A DNA stretch of 64,000 bases from Nematostella vectensis (lineage: Eukaryota > Cnidaria > Anthozoa > Actiniaria > Edwardsiidae): positions 1,748,699 through 1,812,698 of the forward strand of contig NC_064041.1 in NCBI RefSeq assembly GCF_932526225.1. Reading direction: 5' to 3'. Within the stretch, counting starts at the first letter, position 1, and every line of letters begins with the position of its first letter. The position numbers and the translations under genes are program-made. The notes beneath the pieces are model-generated. The model was not told where the DNA came from. It searched no databases and saw only the letters and a program-made list of their open reading frames with translations. This document shows positions 35,065 to 62,213 of this stretch, piece after piece.

Positions 35065-36108
35065 CACCGCGGAGAGGGAAGGGCTAGGGGGCCGCGGTGG
35101 GGGAAGGGCTAGGGGGACGCGGAGGGGGAAGGGCTAATGGGCCGCAGAGGGGGGGGGCTAAGGGGCCGCGGAGGGGGGGGGGGCTAGGGGGCCATGGAGG
35201 GGGAAGGGCTAGGGGGGTGCGGAGGGGGAAGGGCTAGGAGGCCGCGGAGGGGGAAGGGCTAGGAGGCAGCGGAGGGGGGGGGCTAGGGGGCGAGAATAGG
35301 AGGCCGCGGAGGGGGGGGGCTAGGAGGCCGCGGGGGGGGGGGTGGGGCTAGGGGGCCGCGGAGGGGGAGGCTAGGAGGTTCCGGAGGGGGAAGGGCTAGG
35401 GGGGCCGCGGAGGGGGGGGGCTAGGGGGCCGCGGAGGGGGGAGGCTAGGAGGCCGCGGAGGGGGAAGGGCTAGGGGCCGCGGAGGGGGGGGGGGCTAAAG
35501 GGCCGCGGAGGGGGAGGGCAAGGGGGCCGCGGAGGGGGGGAGGGCAAGGGGGGCCGCGGAGGGGGAAGGGCTAGGGGGGCCGCAGAGGGGGAAGGGCTAG
35601 GGGGGCCGCAGAGGGGGAAGGGCTAGGGGGCTGCGGAGGGGGAAGGGCTAGTAGGCCGCGGAGGGGGAAGGGCTAGGGGGCCGCGGAGGGGGAAGGGCTA
35701 GGGGGCCGCGGAGGGGGTAGGCTATGAGGCCGCGTAGGGGGAAGGGCTAGGGGGCCGCGGAGGGGGTGGGGCTAGGGGGCCGCGGAGGGGGAAGGGCTAG
35801 GGGGCCGCGGAGGGGGAAGGCTAGGAGGCCGCTGAGGAGGAAGGTCTAGGGGGCCGCGGAGGGGGAAGGGCTAGTAGGCCGCGGAGGGGGAAGGGCCGCG
35901 GCCCCCCTAGCCCCCCCCCCCCCTCCGCGGCCCCCTAGCCTCCCCCCTCCGCGGCCCCCTAGCCCTACCCCCTCCGCGGCCCCCTAGCCCCCCCCCCCTC
36001 CGCGGCCCCCTAGCCTCCCCCCTCCGCGGCCCCCTAGCCTCCCCCCTCCGCGGCCCCCTAGCCCTTCCCCCTCCGCGGCCCCCTAGACCCCCCCCCCCCT
36101 CCGCGTCC
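35065..36108. repeat. 25-bp GC-rich satellite with orientation switch
   Basis: About 33 units of GGGGGCCGCGGAGGGGGAAG followed by GGCTA run to about 35898. The same unit then continues in reverse complement (CTAGCCC ... CTCCGCGGCC) to 36108. The switch is a perfect palindrome, GGGCCGCGGCCC, at 35893-35904. Confidence 0.95.
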
Positions 36109-37194
36109 CCACCACTTTTCGCGACAGAAACAAGTCAAATACTACGATTTATTCCTTTTTCGTTTTTCAATATTACGTTTTTCTTTTTTGGATTGCCAGC
36201 CTTCCCCCCCCCCCCCCCCTACACACACACACACTTTCCAACATGCTCCGCGGTCCATGGAATGTACGATCTTGAGGTATATATGAAGTAAAAATCCATT
36301 CAAAAACATAAATTGACACGCTCGTTTGCCGTTATTTTCTGTAAGGATTGTAACCCATAGTCTTTCATCCTTCAATTGTTTGTTAACATTTCCAAAAATT
36401 TAGTTCTCACTTTCGTTCTTCGTTGACTTCTAGAATCGGGGCAACCAAAGAAAGGTGGTTGGTCCGAAAAGGAGACTTGCGCTAAGCGAGCAAAATTAAC
36501 TTAATTTTAAATTTAATTCGGTTCTTAGTTTAACACCTTGTTTGCCTTATGGCGAGCCTATGAAACCGTGTATCGCGTAGGTCGTTCAAGCGCTTTTTTA
36601 CAAGAACGTTATCTTGTGATTATTAAGGTCGCTATTGCCTCGGCCGACTATTACAAGATATACGTCCCTACCTGCGCATCTTCTTTGCGCATCGGACCTT
36701 CCGAAGGTAACTCAGGGTAAAAAAAAACTTATTGACAATACATCAAGCTGATAATCACGAGGATTTAAAAGAGACTCATGTGTGATGCTAAAAGCTATTT
36801 TTCATTCCTTCTCTCTAGACGAAACAGAAGCATAAAAAAGTCCTAAGGTCCAGAGCGTAATGTGTCATACACGTCACACAATATGATTCCCCCTCATGGG
36901 TGCATTATCTTTAACTCTCTCGTTGAGATCGTTTGTGGTAAATTCCTGGTCCAGAAGAATGCGTCATACACGTCACACAATATTTTTCTCCCTTATGGGT
37001 GCATTATCTTTAACTCTCTCGTATCCCATATTCCTGAGATCGTTTGTGGTAAATTCCTGGTCCAAAAGACTGTGTCATACACGTCACACAATATTTTTCT
37101 CCCTTATGGGTGCATTATTGATAACTCTCTCGTATTCCATATTCCTGAGATCGTTTGTGGTAAATTCCTGGTCCAAAAGACTGTGTCATACACG
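36109..37194. other. Region 3' of FOXRED1, no gene seen
   Basis: Contains a C-tract/(CA)n run at 36205-36234 and, from 36845, the tandem repeat that overlaps the end of FOXRED1. A TTTATT at about 36149 (AATAAA on the minus strand) is one possible polyadenylation signal for FOXRED1. Confidence 0.4.
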
Positions 37195-37290
37195 TCACAC
37201 AATATTTTTCTCCCTTATGGGTGCATTATTGATAACTCTCTCGTATCCCATATTCCTGAGGTCAATTGTGGTAAATTCCTGGTCAAGGAT
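36845..37290 (-). repeat. ~107-bp tandem repeat including the FOXRED1 stop codon
   Basis: Four copies share CATACACGTCACACAATAT, CTCCCTTATGGGTGCATTAT, AACTCTCTCGTAT and GTGGTAAATTCCTGGTC; the leftmost copy is shortened. The rightmost copy encodes the last ~30 residues of FOXRED1 on the minus strand, with the stop at 37197-37195. The other three lie in the 3' UTR or beyond. Confidence 0.92.
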
Positions 37291-40200
37291 TAGCTCGCTG
37301 ACGGCTCTGCCGACTGCTGGCGATTGCTGAATTCCATGTCCACTGAACCCTGTTGCGAAGATCATGTTCGAGAGTTTTGGGTGACGCCCAATTACAGCGT
37401 TTTGGTCCAAGACGTTGTAGTCATAGTAACCGGCCCAGGCCCCTTGAATCTGAGGAAGGTCATAAGAAGTGTAAGGAGTAATCACTTCATATTATAACTT
37501 GACACAACTAAAGGAAAAAATAAGAAGATTTTGCCTACGTTGCAGCACGTTGCCGCCTCTACTCGTTTATTAGGTGTGTGTGATTTATGTTACCGCTAGA
37601 ATGAATTTGAATTGAATTGAATTTTATTTTTGCAGGGTGGCCCATTCAGCTAACGTTGGTATCCAGAGGAACCCTGCTTTAACAATACATACAATTTTTA
37701 CAAACACATACACGGTACTGAAAAAACCTAAAATCTGAAAATGTGATATATAATGCTACCCCCCCCCCCCCCCCTCCCAATCCCCCGAGAGAAATCCTCG
37801 ATCGATTGATCCGTCCCTGACTGGATCTAGCTCGATCAATAGACGCTATTTGCACGAAAGTCGGAAAAGCCAAGCTTAGTTAGCTGAGCTGGAATAGCCG
37901 AGCTTGGTTGCGTGGAAAACGGAGAACAAAGCGCGCCGGAATATTTTCGGCCGAGCTCTACGTCGCCGTCAAAAGAACGGCTTTTCAGGGAGCTTTTTTT
38001 TGGCGCTTTTCGAGAGCCTGGCTAGGTTAAATCAAAATATTTCCTCTCTTTGTATCTACCTTGATACATTCAAAAGCGGGTACTCTGTGAGCTAACACCG
38101 GCCAGATTTTCTCCGTGAAAAAGTCATAGTCGACCTCCAGATCTGCCACGTCAGGCTCTTCATCCTAAAGAGGGAGAGAAGGTATTTAAAGAACATTAGT
38201 ACATTCAATCAGGACTCAATAAGGACGTCTAATTTTTAGCGAACAGCGCCGAACATGACATTTTCATTCCCTGCTAACACAAGCCTCTATCCTTTTCGCT
38301 GGGCTGGTGTATAATACCATTAAGATTTTTTTTCCTCTTGAACTCCAGCCAAGCTAAGATACAAAGAAAGGAAGCTCTAGCAGACAATCATTTTTAGCAA
38401 AATAAGACTAAAATAGTAACCATGAATGTTTTTTATATATTGCATGCCCGACCCCCCCCCCCCCCCCCCCCACAACGGCCTAAGGTCCACTTTTGAATCC
38501 CAATGGACGTGCTATTTGTAGACAAAAGTAGAGCACTCTGGTCCGTAGCCAAATCCGTATTATTAAAAAAACGTCCAGTGAAGATACTGTAAAGGTGTAA
38601 AAAAAACCTTTTTTGTTCTTTCGGGGGTGGTCAGATTTTCATCAGAGAACTCATCCCCCCCCCCGGAAAAATTAGGTCCACTTTTTCGGATTTCGTACCC
38701 CCCCCCCCCCCCCAAAGAAAAATCTCCCTCTTCGAAAAAATGGTAAACTTCCTCCTCTTTCGTGAAATCCTGGGTGATACCTTGCCTTTCTGAACACTCG
38801 ACACTGCTTCTGTGGGAAATATAAGAATATAAAGCACCATCATAGAATTTTACCTCGTTTGGTGATAAACCACAGATATAACCTTGTGGCTCCGGTCGGA
38901 AATAAACCCCTGTCCTGTCCACAAAGAGCGTGTTTTCTCTGATAGGCTGATCGGGGCACTTAAAGACGAATACGTAACGTTTACGCGGTTCCACTGGAAG
39001 GTCTATCCCGGCCTGCCTGGCAATGCGTCCGGCCCAGGGACCAGCACAGTTGACCACTGTGTCGCACCTCAACGTATAACGAGCATCTGGTTGGGATGAT
39101 GGAGCAATCTAGGAAAGACACCACTTTTTAATGTTAGCCAACTCACAGCGACAAAATAAAAAAAACACGATGCCCATTCGAGAAACACACAACAGATCCT
39201 TGCAAGGCATTTTTTAAAAACACATGACGGATTTTGGTGTTTAGTTCTGGAATACAGGTGAAATGCTGGTTGCCAGAGGGACAGTACTTCATGTAAGACA
39301 ACATGAACTGGCAGTTTCATAGAGAGTTAGGGTTAGTAAGATATTCCCAATTTCTAGTTAATGAGATCTTACATAAAGTGCTTACCTGCCAGAGGAGTAA
39401 AGTACGATTAGTAAGGCGCGACACGATTCGAACGCGATTTGCCCTCCCGTTGGCATTCATTCGTCGCGCTCTTGCTTTTTCGGCGGTGCGATAACCTTTG
39501 GAGCCCAGGCTAACTGTAAATAAGCGTTAAAGCCGCATTGTTACCAGTTTTCTTCCGGATGATTACGTAACAATATCCGATGATTTTTAACGGAAAACGC
39601 AAAAAATATTTCAAAACATTGAAAGCAGTGTGTTTATTGGAAGTTTCTTTGAGGGTGTGATTGGTAATTTAGAGCGGATGGCCTGTTTAATAATGGCCTG
39701 TATAATAGATTATTTCGCTTTTAACGGTTGAGGTTTCCGTCGGACCTCCGGAAGTAAACTGGTGACAATGCGGCTTTAAGTGTGTGATGTGTGTGTCACA
39801 CATAAAGTATAAGGGCAGAACCTTCTACGCACCGGCGTATTCTCTTACTAAGCGTCGTTCCCTACGCGCACAAACACCTGGCAAAGAACTGACATATATT
39901 TATCTTTGGAAACGGCTATTACCTGTATTCCAGCAATCTTATCGTCAGACACCATCATTCCTGTAGCTTCAGCATGGATGTACTGGACACCGAGGGAGAT
40001 GGATTTCTTCTTGAACGAAGACAAAAGGGCCCATGGATCAAAACAGCCCTCGCAGTCAAATCCTTACAAAAAAAAATGGGGCATTCATTTATTAGAAACG
40101 GTGAAAGCTTGTGTTTAGACTACAGGAGGGCAGACCCGTACAGTCCAAGCTACAACACCGTTTTCGTCCTTCATAGTTCCACTAATTACCACTGCCTGGG

Positions 40201-41636
40201 ACCCTACATGATCAGCCCCCACAATGGCCGAAAGTCCAATTTTGGTTCTCAATAGACGTGCTATTTGTAGACAAAACTCAAAATCATAAGCAAGATCACT
40301 CTGGTATGTAGCCAAATTCGACATTAAACGTCATGTAGAGACACTGCAAAGGCATAAAAAAAACCCTTTTTGTTATTTCAGAGGTGGTTAGATTTTTATC
40401 AGAGAAGTCTCTCCCTCCCCCCCCTCGAAAAAATTAGGTCCACTTTTTATGGATTTCGCACACCCCCCAAAAAAATCCTGGGTATGGGCCTGATGTTATT
40501 TTTTTTCTAACAACTTTATTGAGTATTTCACCCAAAGGAGTCTGCATGTAACAGGGCAAGGTCCAACGCGAGGTACCTCCCCTAGAAATAATAATACAGA
40601 TGATTGCCCCAATACTTATGAGCCGCTAAGTGAGGATAATCAAATAACTCTGAGATCAAACAACTCACAGCAATAAGGAAAAAAACAACACACTTGGCTC
40701 ATGCTGGAACCAGAAATCAAATTGAGGAGTGAGAGGCATAAAAAGGACCTGGCTCACCACCTCGGGTGATGACTACATATCACAAACCTACAGATCCCAA
40801 TTTAATATCATCTGTATTCATCCATGGGTAGCGTTTATGGAGTCCATGATTGTCTAGTAGTTTTATGTGACAGCCAAGATCCCTAGAGAAATAAAATGTG
40901 GCAATTAGTGTTTCAGATAAGTACTTCAAACTTTTTTTCTATTGCAATCAATCTATTTCTTTTATCATAGCCTAGGAGGGGTACTATGGAAGCCATGGAA
41001 AGCCATTGCTGGCTTACGAAAGCAAACAACTATTTTCTACCCTAAACTTTGTTGTACCAAGGATAAAAAATACCACCAAACAACCTTCCCCCACCCATAA
41101 AATGTTTGACTAGACAAAGATTTGTGTTTTGCTTTTTAACCGGCCATTTTATATAATAATCATATTACTATTTTTTCCGTACTCAATAACTTATTCATGA
41201 CTAGTTTGATCGCTTGATTTTTGGGAAGGGGAGTTTGACTGTTATCTGACATAATATCAAATAGTTGGTCCCTGTTGGTCCAATTTGAAATAAATGGTTG
41301 GTCCAATATGAAATGGCTATAATGCCTCAGCCTAGTCCAAGACCTTCTTCCTGGGTTTCCTGCCTTGGCAGCATACTCGGGAACCCAGGGCATCAAGGTC
41401 AGGGTAATGAGGCGCAAGACAGCTGAGGGGGTCTTCTCTCCCACACCCTACCACTCTGTCCACCTCCTCGATGCCTGGGTTGCCCAGGATGCCTTGGTGA
41501 TGAACCACAAGACAGCCTAAGGGTAAGAGCTCTCCTATGACACATCTCTCATCAACCACCCCAAAACCCACTCCTGGAACTAGGCTAGATTTCTTATTTT
41601 GTTCACTCAACCAATCACTATACCAACCAGCCCCCC

Positions 41637-41667
<31 letters not shown>

Positions 41668-42949
41668 ACACACAAACTCAAACCCTTAAAATCTACCCCC
41701 TCCCACTTCTAACCTTTGAAGTTTATAGTTTTCCATAAGGGTGCTTACTCCCTCTTTACTTGCCAGCATTACATAGGCTCCCCTTCTGAGATGGATATCT
41801 GCTGGGTCTGCCGGGTCTACAGTAAGATGCTTGGAGACTTCAGTAAAGAATTTGTAGCTATATTGAGAGAGTTGAATGTTCTCTGCCATAGAAAACTGCT
41901 GTCTGATGCCACCAACTGAGAGTGTTGACGAGCACTTTGAGTACTAAAAGAAGAAAATGGCTCTTAAACACCACAAATAAGGGCTGGGGGGAGGTCAAAA
42001 GGTGCATGGCTGTGCCCCTCCCCCAAGTTTTCTTCACACCTCTGTATCATATGCCCCCAGCTTAGTATTTTGAAGCAACTTCTCTATGTTAAATAAAAAA
42101 GCAAATGGATAAACAAGCAAAGAAATAAAAATACTAGTTCATTTCAATACATAGATGCCTAAAGCAAACAATATTTGCTACTTTAGTACTCCACGTATGG
42201 GGAAATTTGACTTGGTTTAGAAAAAAAGGCAGAGCTACCGATATGGTAGTTTTAAGTCTTTTTTAATTTCAATTTTTCTTAAAGTAAGCACATATAGCCC
42301 ACCAAGATGCGTTATACAGTATGTGGTACTCCTCACTTGATATTTTAGCAGCAAAATTGTAAAAAAAGGATATAAACACAATATTACAGCTCGGTACTTT
42401 TGCTAAACACACTAAAGCATGTCTTTATCAACATAAATTCTTTATAGAACTAACAGTAGCCTTGGGCTGCCTGTGGACTAGGCACTAATAAAACACTTGC
42501 ACCTACACTTTACTAGAACTCTAAAGTAACCTTAGAGAGTGAGTTGCAATGGCACTTTGCATGTAAAAATTCTAGACCAGCAAATTTAGTGTTTGCAACA
42601 TTTACATTCGTTATGTTTTTAATCATGTAATTCAGCCTTCGGTTCCTACTGCCCTTGAATCAGAATGTTTCGAAATGTTTGTTTACCCACTTTGAGAGAT
42701 AGTAGGTCGACCAAGTTTAATAGAACAAGGAAGACAATCCCCTACCCCTGGATCCCTTTCGATGACGCACACTCTCTTGGTTGGGTCCCGACTGGCGATA
42801 TGGAACGCAGAAGACGATCCCATCACACCACCACCGACGATAACAACATCAAATTCCTTGGAGACATTACGACTACTAGAACTAAAACATCTCATGGATT
42901 TTCTTATCGACCAATGCCTAAAATATCGTCGCCGAAATAGCGATCGCAT
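37195..42949 (-). CDS. FOXRED1: FOXRED1, FAD-dependent oxidoreductase of mitochondria
   Basis: Seven exons join in phase to 427 codons: 42949-42746, 41943-41714, 40882-40788, 40062-39923, 39108-38854, 38164-38060 and 37449-37195 (TGA). The first ~30 residues are Arg/Ser-rich without acids ([18 protein letters not shown]), as in mitochondrial presequences. The Rossmann FAD motif [10 protein letters not shown] is at ~35-44. Later landmarks are [49 protein letters not shown] and a C-terminal [15 protein letters not shown] with [13 protein letters not shown], close to human FOXRED1. In humans FOXRED1 is a DAO-family flavoprotein needed for respiratory complex I assembly. The protein is about 60 residues shorter than human; a stretch seems missing between IAGIQ and IAPSSQPD. 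The gene is head-to-head with the uridine-cytidine kinase gene. Confidence 0.92.
38445..38724. mobile_element. MITE copy of the 25.7-kb family, inverted, FOXRED1 intron
   Basis: Shares CGTGCTATTTGTAGACAAAA, TGGTCAGATTTTCATCAGAG and AAATTAGGTCCACTTTTTCGG with the family, flanked by C tracts. The terminal CAGGCCC is degraded. Confidence 0.75.
39531..39775. mobile_element. piggyBac-like MITE, 245 bp, TTAA duplication
   Basis: TTAA at 39527-39530 and 39776-39779 flanks inverted ends AGCCGCATTGTTACCAGTTT and AAACTGGTGACAATGCGGCT. It lies in the FOXRED1 intron 39109-39922. It was probably moved by a piggyBac-type transposase encoded elsewhere. Confidence 0.82.
40120..40205 (-). other. Possible displaced FOXRED1 exon remnant
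   Basis: The minus-strand translation reads [18 protein letters not shown], a hydrophilic beta-hairpin-like segment. It resembles what FOXRED1 lacks between IAGIQ and IAPSSQPD. But it lies upstream of the exon it should follow, and the exons on either side (40882-40788 and 40062-39923) already join in phase without it. Candidate splice sites around it are weak. It may be chance. Confidence 0.22.
40220..40492. mobile_element. MITE copy of the 25.7-kb family, inverted, FOXRED1 intron
   Basis: Shares AGACGTGCTATTTGTAGACA, TTTTTATCAGAGAAGTCTC and AAATTAGGTCCACTTTTTA with the copies at 25661 and 38445, and ends in GGGCCTG. The C tracts are shorter here. Confidence 0.75.
41630..41673. repeat. C tract followed by (CA)n
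   Basis: A run of about 23 C is followed by about ten CA dinucleotides in the FOXRED1 intron 40883-41713, close to the donor at 41714. Confidence 0.85.
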
Positions 42950-43638
42950 GTTAGCGGGGAAGACAGTATTCGATGGCTTGCGTACTGTATGCTCGTCACT
43001 GCTCGAGGGATAAAAAAAATATGTTTACCACACGGCCTTCTGGATGTTTGCATTTCAATCTGAAACGACCCGGAAAACAGGTTTTGAACCGGTCTGTAAT
43101 AAGGCGGAGTATCAATTCGGCGACCACGAAAGGTGATTGGTCAAGGGTTGGGTCAAAGGTTAAAAAAGAGCCTGCTAGCCGGCTCTTTATTAGGGTTATT
43201 TGAAAAGGTTTTCTTTTCAAATCTTTTCCTGCCCTCATGAACCTTCGCACGCTTAGCCTGTGTACTCCCCTCCCTTGAGCCGCTACGTAGGCTACGCACG
43301 CTCGAAAACAAATTCTTTCCGAATAACCCGAAATGAAAGCCTTTGACTGGCCTCCTGGGCTTCCGTAAGGAGTCGCTCATAGTATGGGCACAACCAGCTG
43401 TAGTTTGAAATAAGAAGGGTAATCTTGAAGAAATCCGGGCCACTGCTAAATCAATGTTTCACGTGAAGTTGTTATATTCTCGTTCCCAGAGCTCCTCCGC
43501 TGTTGTGTGTCGGATGCATGATCGAGGAGCTCTGGGAAAGAGAATGGGAGTTTGTTTATGGCATGCACCATGTTTATGGGTACCCTTTGTTATCTCTTGC
43601 AGCCGCTGACCGATGTTGTCTCTGTTCAAACAACAAAG
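42950..43638. promoter_or_regulatory. Shared upstream region of FOXRED1 and uridine-cytidine kinase
   Basis: The two start codons face away from each other across 689 bp. This is where both 5' UTRs and promoters must lie, unless non-coding exons are further away. The region contains the hairpin at 43476-43545 and no ORF I would call. Co-regulation is an inference from the arrangement. Confidence 0.55.
43476..43545. repeat. Hairpin element upstream of the kinase start
   Basis: ATTCTCGTTCCCAGAGCTCC-TC pairs with GAGGAGCTCTGGGAAAGAGA-AT around 26 bases. The stem has about 20 paired bases. It ends 93 bp before the kinase ATG. Confidence 0.75.
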
Positions 43639-60174
<16,536 letters not shown>

Positions 60175-61826
60175 GGGTGGCTTCAAAATATAATTCCTAC
60201 AAAAAATTTGTTGAGTTCATAGAGTTGTAATGCTTTATACTTGGTCATTGATTGGTCTTGTATCTAGCGTTTCACTATTACTAAGGCCTGAAACCTTGCA
60301 AAGAGGTTTTTCTAGTACTAAATTTTTATATATAATTACAGGATACGTTTTAACAGTGGGATGATTCCACACCTGAATGTAAAGACTTTTTTTACATATG
60401 ACTGGATTGTATTATAGTTCTGGAAGTGATTATATTGTGTTAAATTATTAAATTCCTGTACATTGGTGTTAATAATATTATATAGTGTTTTTTTGTGTTG
60501 TCTATAGTTCGTGTGGTTTTATGACTGTGTGGAAACTTGATTTTGACAAACATTCACCGTTTCAAACAACTGTTAACTGATTTACTGACATAGTGGGATT
60601 CTGACACGGTTAAACGGGTGAGTTTTTTAAACAGTTCTTATAGAGATATTAAAGGTGTTGTTTCTAACATATTTCAATTACCATAATTATTTTAAAAGGC
60701 CGATTTTTAATGAAAAATAGAATGGTGTTAAAGGGGGTCATGATTAATAAAAAATCCCATTAGTCTGGAATGAAATAAAATGATTTGAATTATACTTACG
60801 GTAATATCACACAAAAATCTTACAAAAACCTAAATAATTTGAGTTACAATAGGCTTGAACTGGAAACTCAATTTAAAAAATTAAAAAGCACTTATTGTGA
60901 GGACACAGTGAATGCTGGTCAGAGATGCATAGTCCACCGCCAATTTTTACTCATTTTCATTTAAATATTAATAAGGGACATAAAAACCGAAGGTAAAAGA
61001 AGAACAGCAATTCTTGTTGTCCTCGCTTGAATATCTTGCTTGTGGTTTGCAGATGTCACTCATTTTTAAGCCCCACAATCTTATCAGTTATGTTCACGCA
61101 TAACCTGTACAACCACTCCTTGTCGAATAACTGGTACAACTGATACAGCGATGTGACAACCAGGCTTTGGGCCTGTCAAGTGGACTCAGAGCTAGCTAAT
61201 CGACCATTTCTTCTTTCTTTCCAGAGAATAAGCTCGTTTACTAACATCTCCTCACCCATGCCATGTGATGGTCTACGCGAGACATGACTCTATCAACAAC
61301 ATTTTTCGAGCTTGTTAAAGCAATAAAGTTGTTTTGGTTATTTTGGTAATTCGAAAATATTCTGTCAAGTGCAGTGGGTGAACTGAGTGTGGGTGTGGCA
61401 GTGGGTCAAGCGCCAATCATGTTTTAATTATTATCTGCCCCGGGAAGGGGGAGGGGATGCCATTTTCCACAAACTGTACATTTGTAGAAGACTGATGATT
61501 CTGCTAGCTCATGGGGAGGTCACTAGCCTATCGTTAAAGACTGTAATTGACTGCTGTCAGGGACTTGTCAGAAATTAGCCGGGAAGGGGGGGGGGGGGTG
61601 TGCAAATTTTGAATGCAGTGATGGAAATTTAATGACCCTCCCCTAGCAAAAAGGTTGAAATTTCTTGACCCTCCCCCAGGTTCCTTCCCGAAATATTATG
61701 CCCCTTCCCCTATTAAAAATCTAAATTTACTTCGAAAAGCTCAATTGTTTAATTTTCATATCGTTTCTGTGTCAGATACATCTTTTTATAATGGAATCAC
61801 AAATCAGCCAGTAGTAAATTGTCCTT
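60175..61826. other. Kinase 3' UTR and intergenic region
   Basis: AT-rich sequence follows the kinase stop; I did not find a clear AATAAA close to it. A G tract sits at 61587-61599. The 63-codon ORF at 61387-61578 shows no protein-like pattern. Nothing else is recognised. Confidence 0.45.
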
Positions 61827-62213
61827 CTAATCTGTGTCCGAGTCAGACGATGAGTCCGAAAAAGCGTCACTTGATTCTCCAATTTCATTGAAGACTTCAT
61901 CATCACTTCCGTCTTCACTGTTTCTCTGTTCTGTAAGGTGTTTGATGATAGCCCTCAATTTCTCTGGTTTGTTTTTGTTTCGTACTGACAGCAATTGATA
62001 GTGGTCGATGCATTTATCTAGTATAGCTACACGCTGTTTTTCTAATGTTCCATCGTCAAGCATCTTGTTCCAATCAAAGTCGTCGAAAGACATTCTGTCT
62101 TCTTGTTGTTTTTTTCGTTTGCTTTTCATGTGTCCGTTTCTCATCATTTCTAGATGATTTAGATGAGTTAGGAAATCCTTTACAAGACTTTCTTCAACAA
62201 TATATTTCTTGCC
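61827..62213 (-). CDS. C-terminal exon of an unrecognised cnidarian-type protein
   Basis: The minus-strand frame is open from an acceptor CACCCTAG|GGC at 62213 to a stop at 61827, about 128 codons. The TAG of the acceptor would itself be an in-frame stop, so the segment must be spliced. It has a helical part (GKKYIVEESLVKDFLTHLNH), a basic patch (MKSKRKKQQEDR), a DFDWNKMLDDGTLEKQRV block leading into LDKCIDHYQLLS with KPEKLRAIIKHL, and an acidic Ser/Asp tail. The LDK...KPEKLRAIIKHL helix-turn-helix looks SAP-like. Similar C-termini occur, as I remember, on transposon-associated or DNA-binding proteins in sea anemones and corals. Upstream exons (to the right) were not found, so it may be a gene end or a stranded fragment. 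Confidence 0.5.
   Translation of the reverse strand, partial: GKKYIVEESLVKDFLTHLNHLEMMRNGHMKSKRKKQQEDRMSFDDFDWNKMLDDGTLEKQRVAILDKCIDHYQLLSVRNKNKPEKLRAIIKHLTEQRNSEDGSDDEVFNEIGESSDAFSDSSSDSDTD

Noticed and set aside
32404-35067. Very long ORFs on both strands encoding 9-residue repeats
   Set aside because: They arise because the 27-bp satellite unit lacks stops in several frames. They appear in several frames and on both strands at once, which real coding sequence does not.
37679-38095. Short ORFs on both strands near a C tract
   Set aside because: They lie in a FOXRED1 intron and overlap low-complexity sequence.
40115-40324. Calling this minus-strand ORF a FOXRED1 exon in the gene model
   Set aside because: Flanking exons already join in phase and match the family without it, and its splice sites are weak; kept only as a low-confidence observation.
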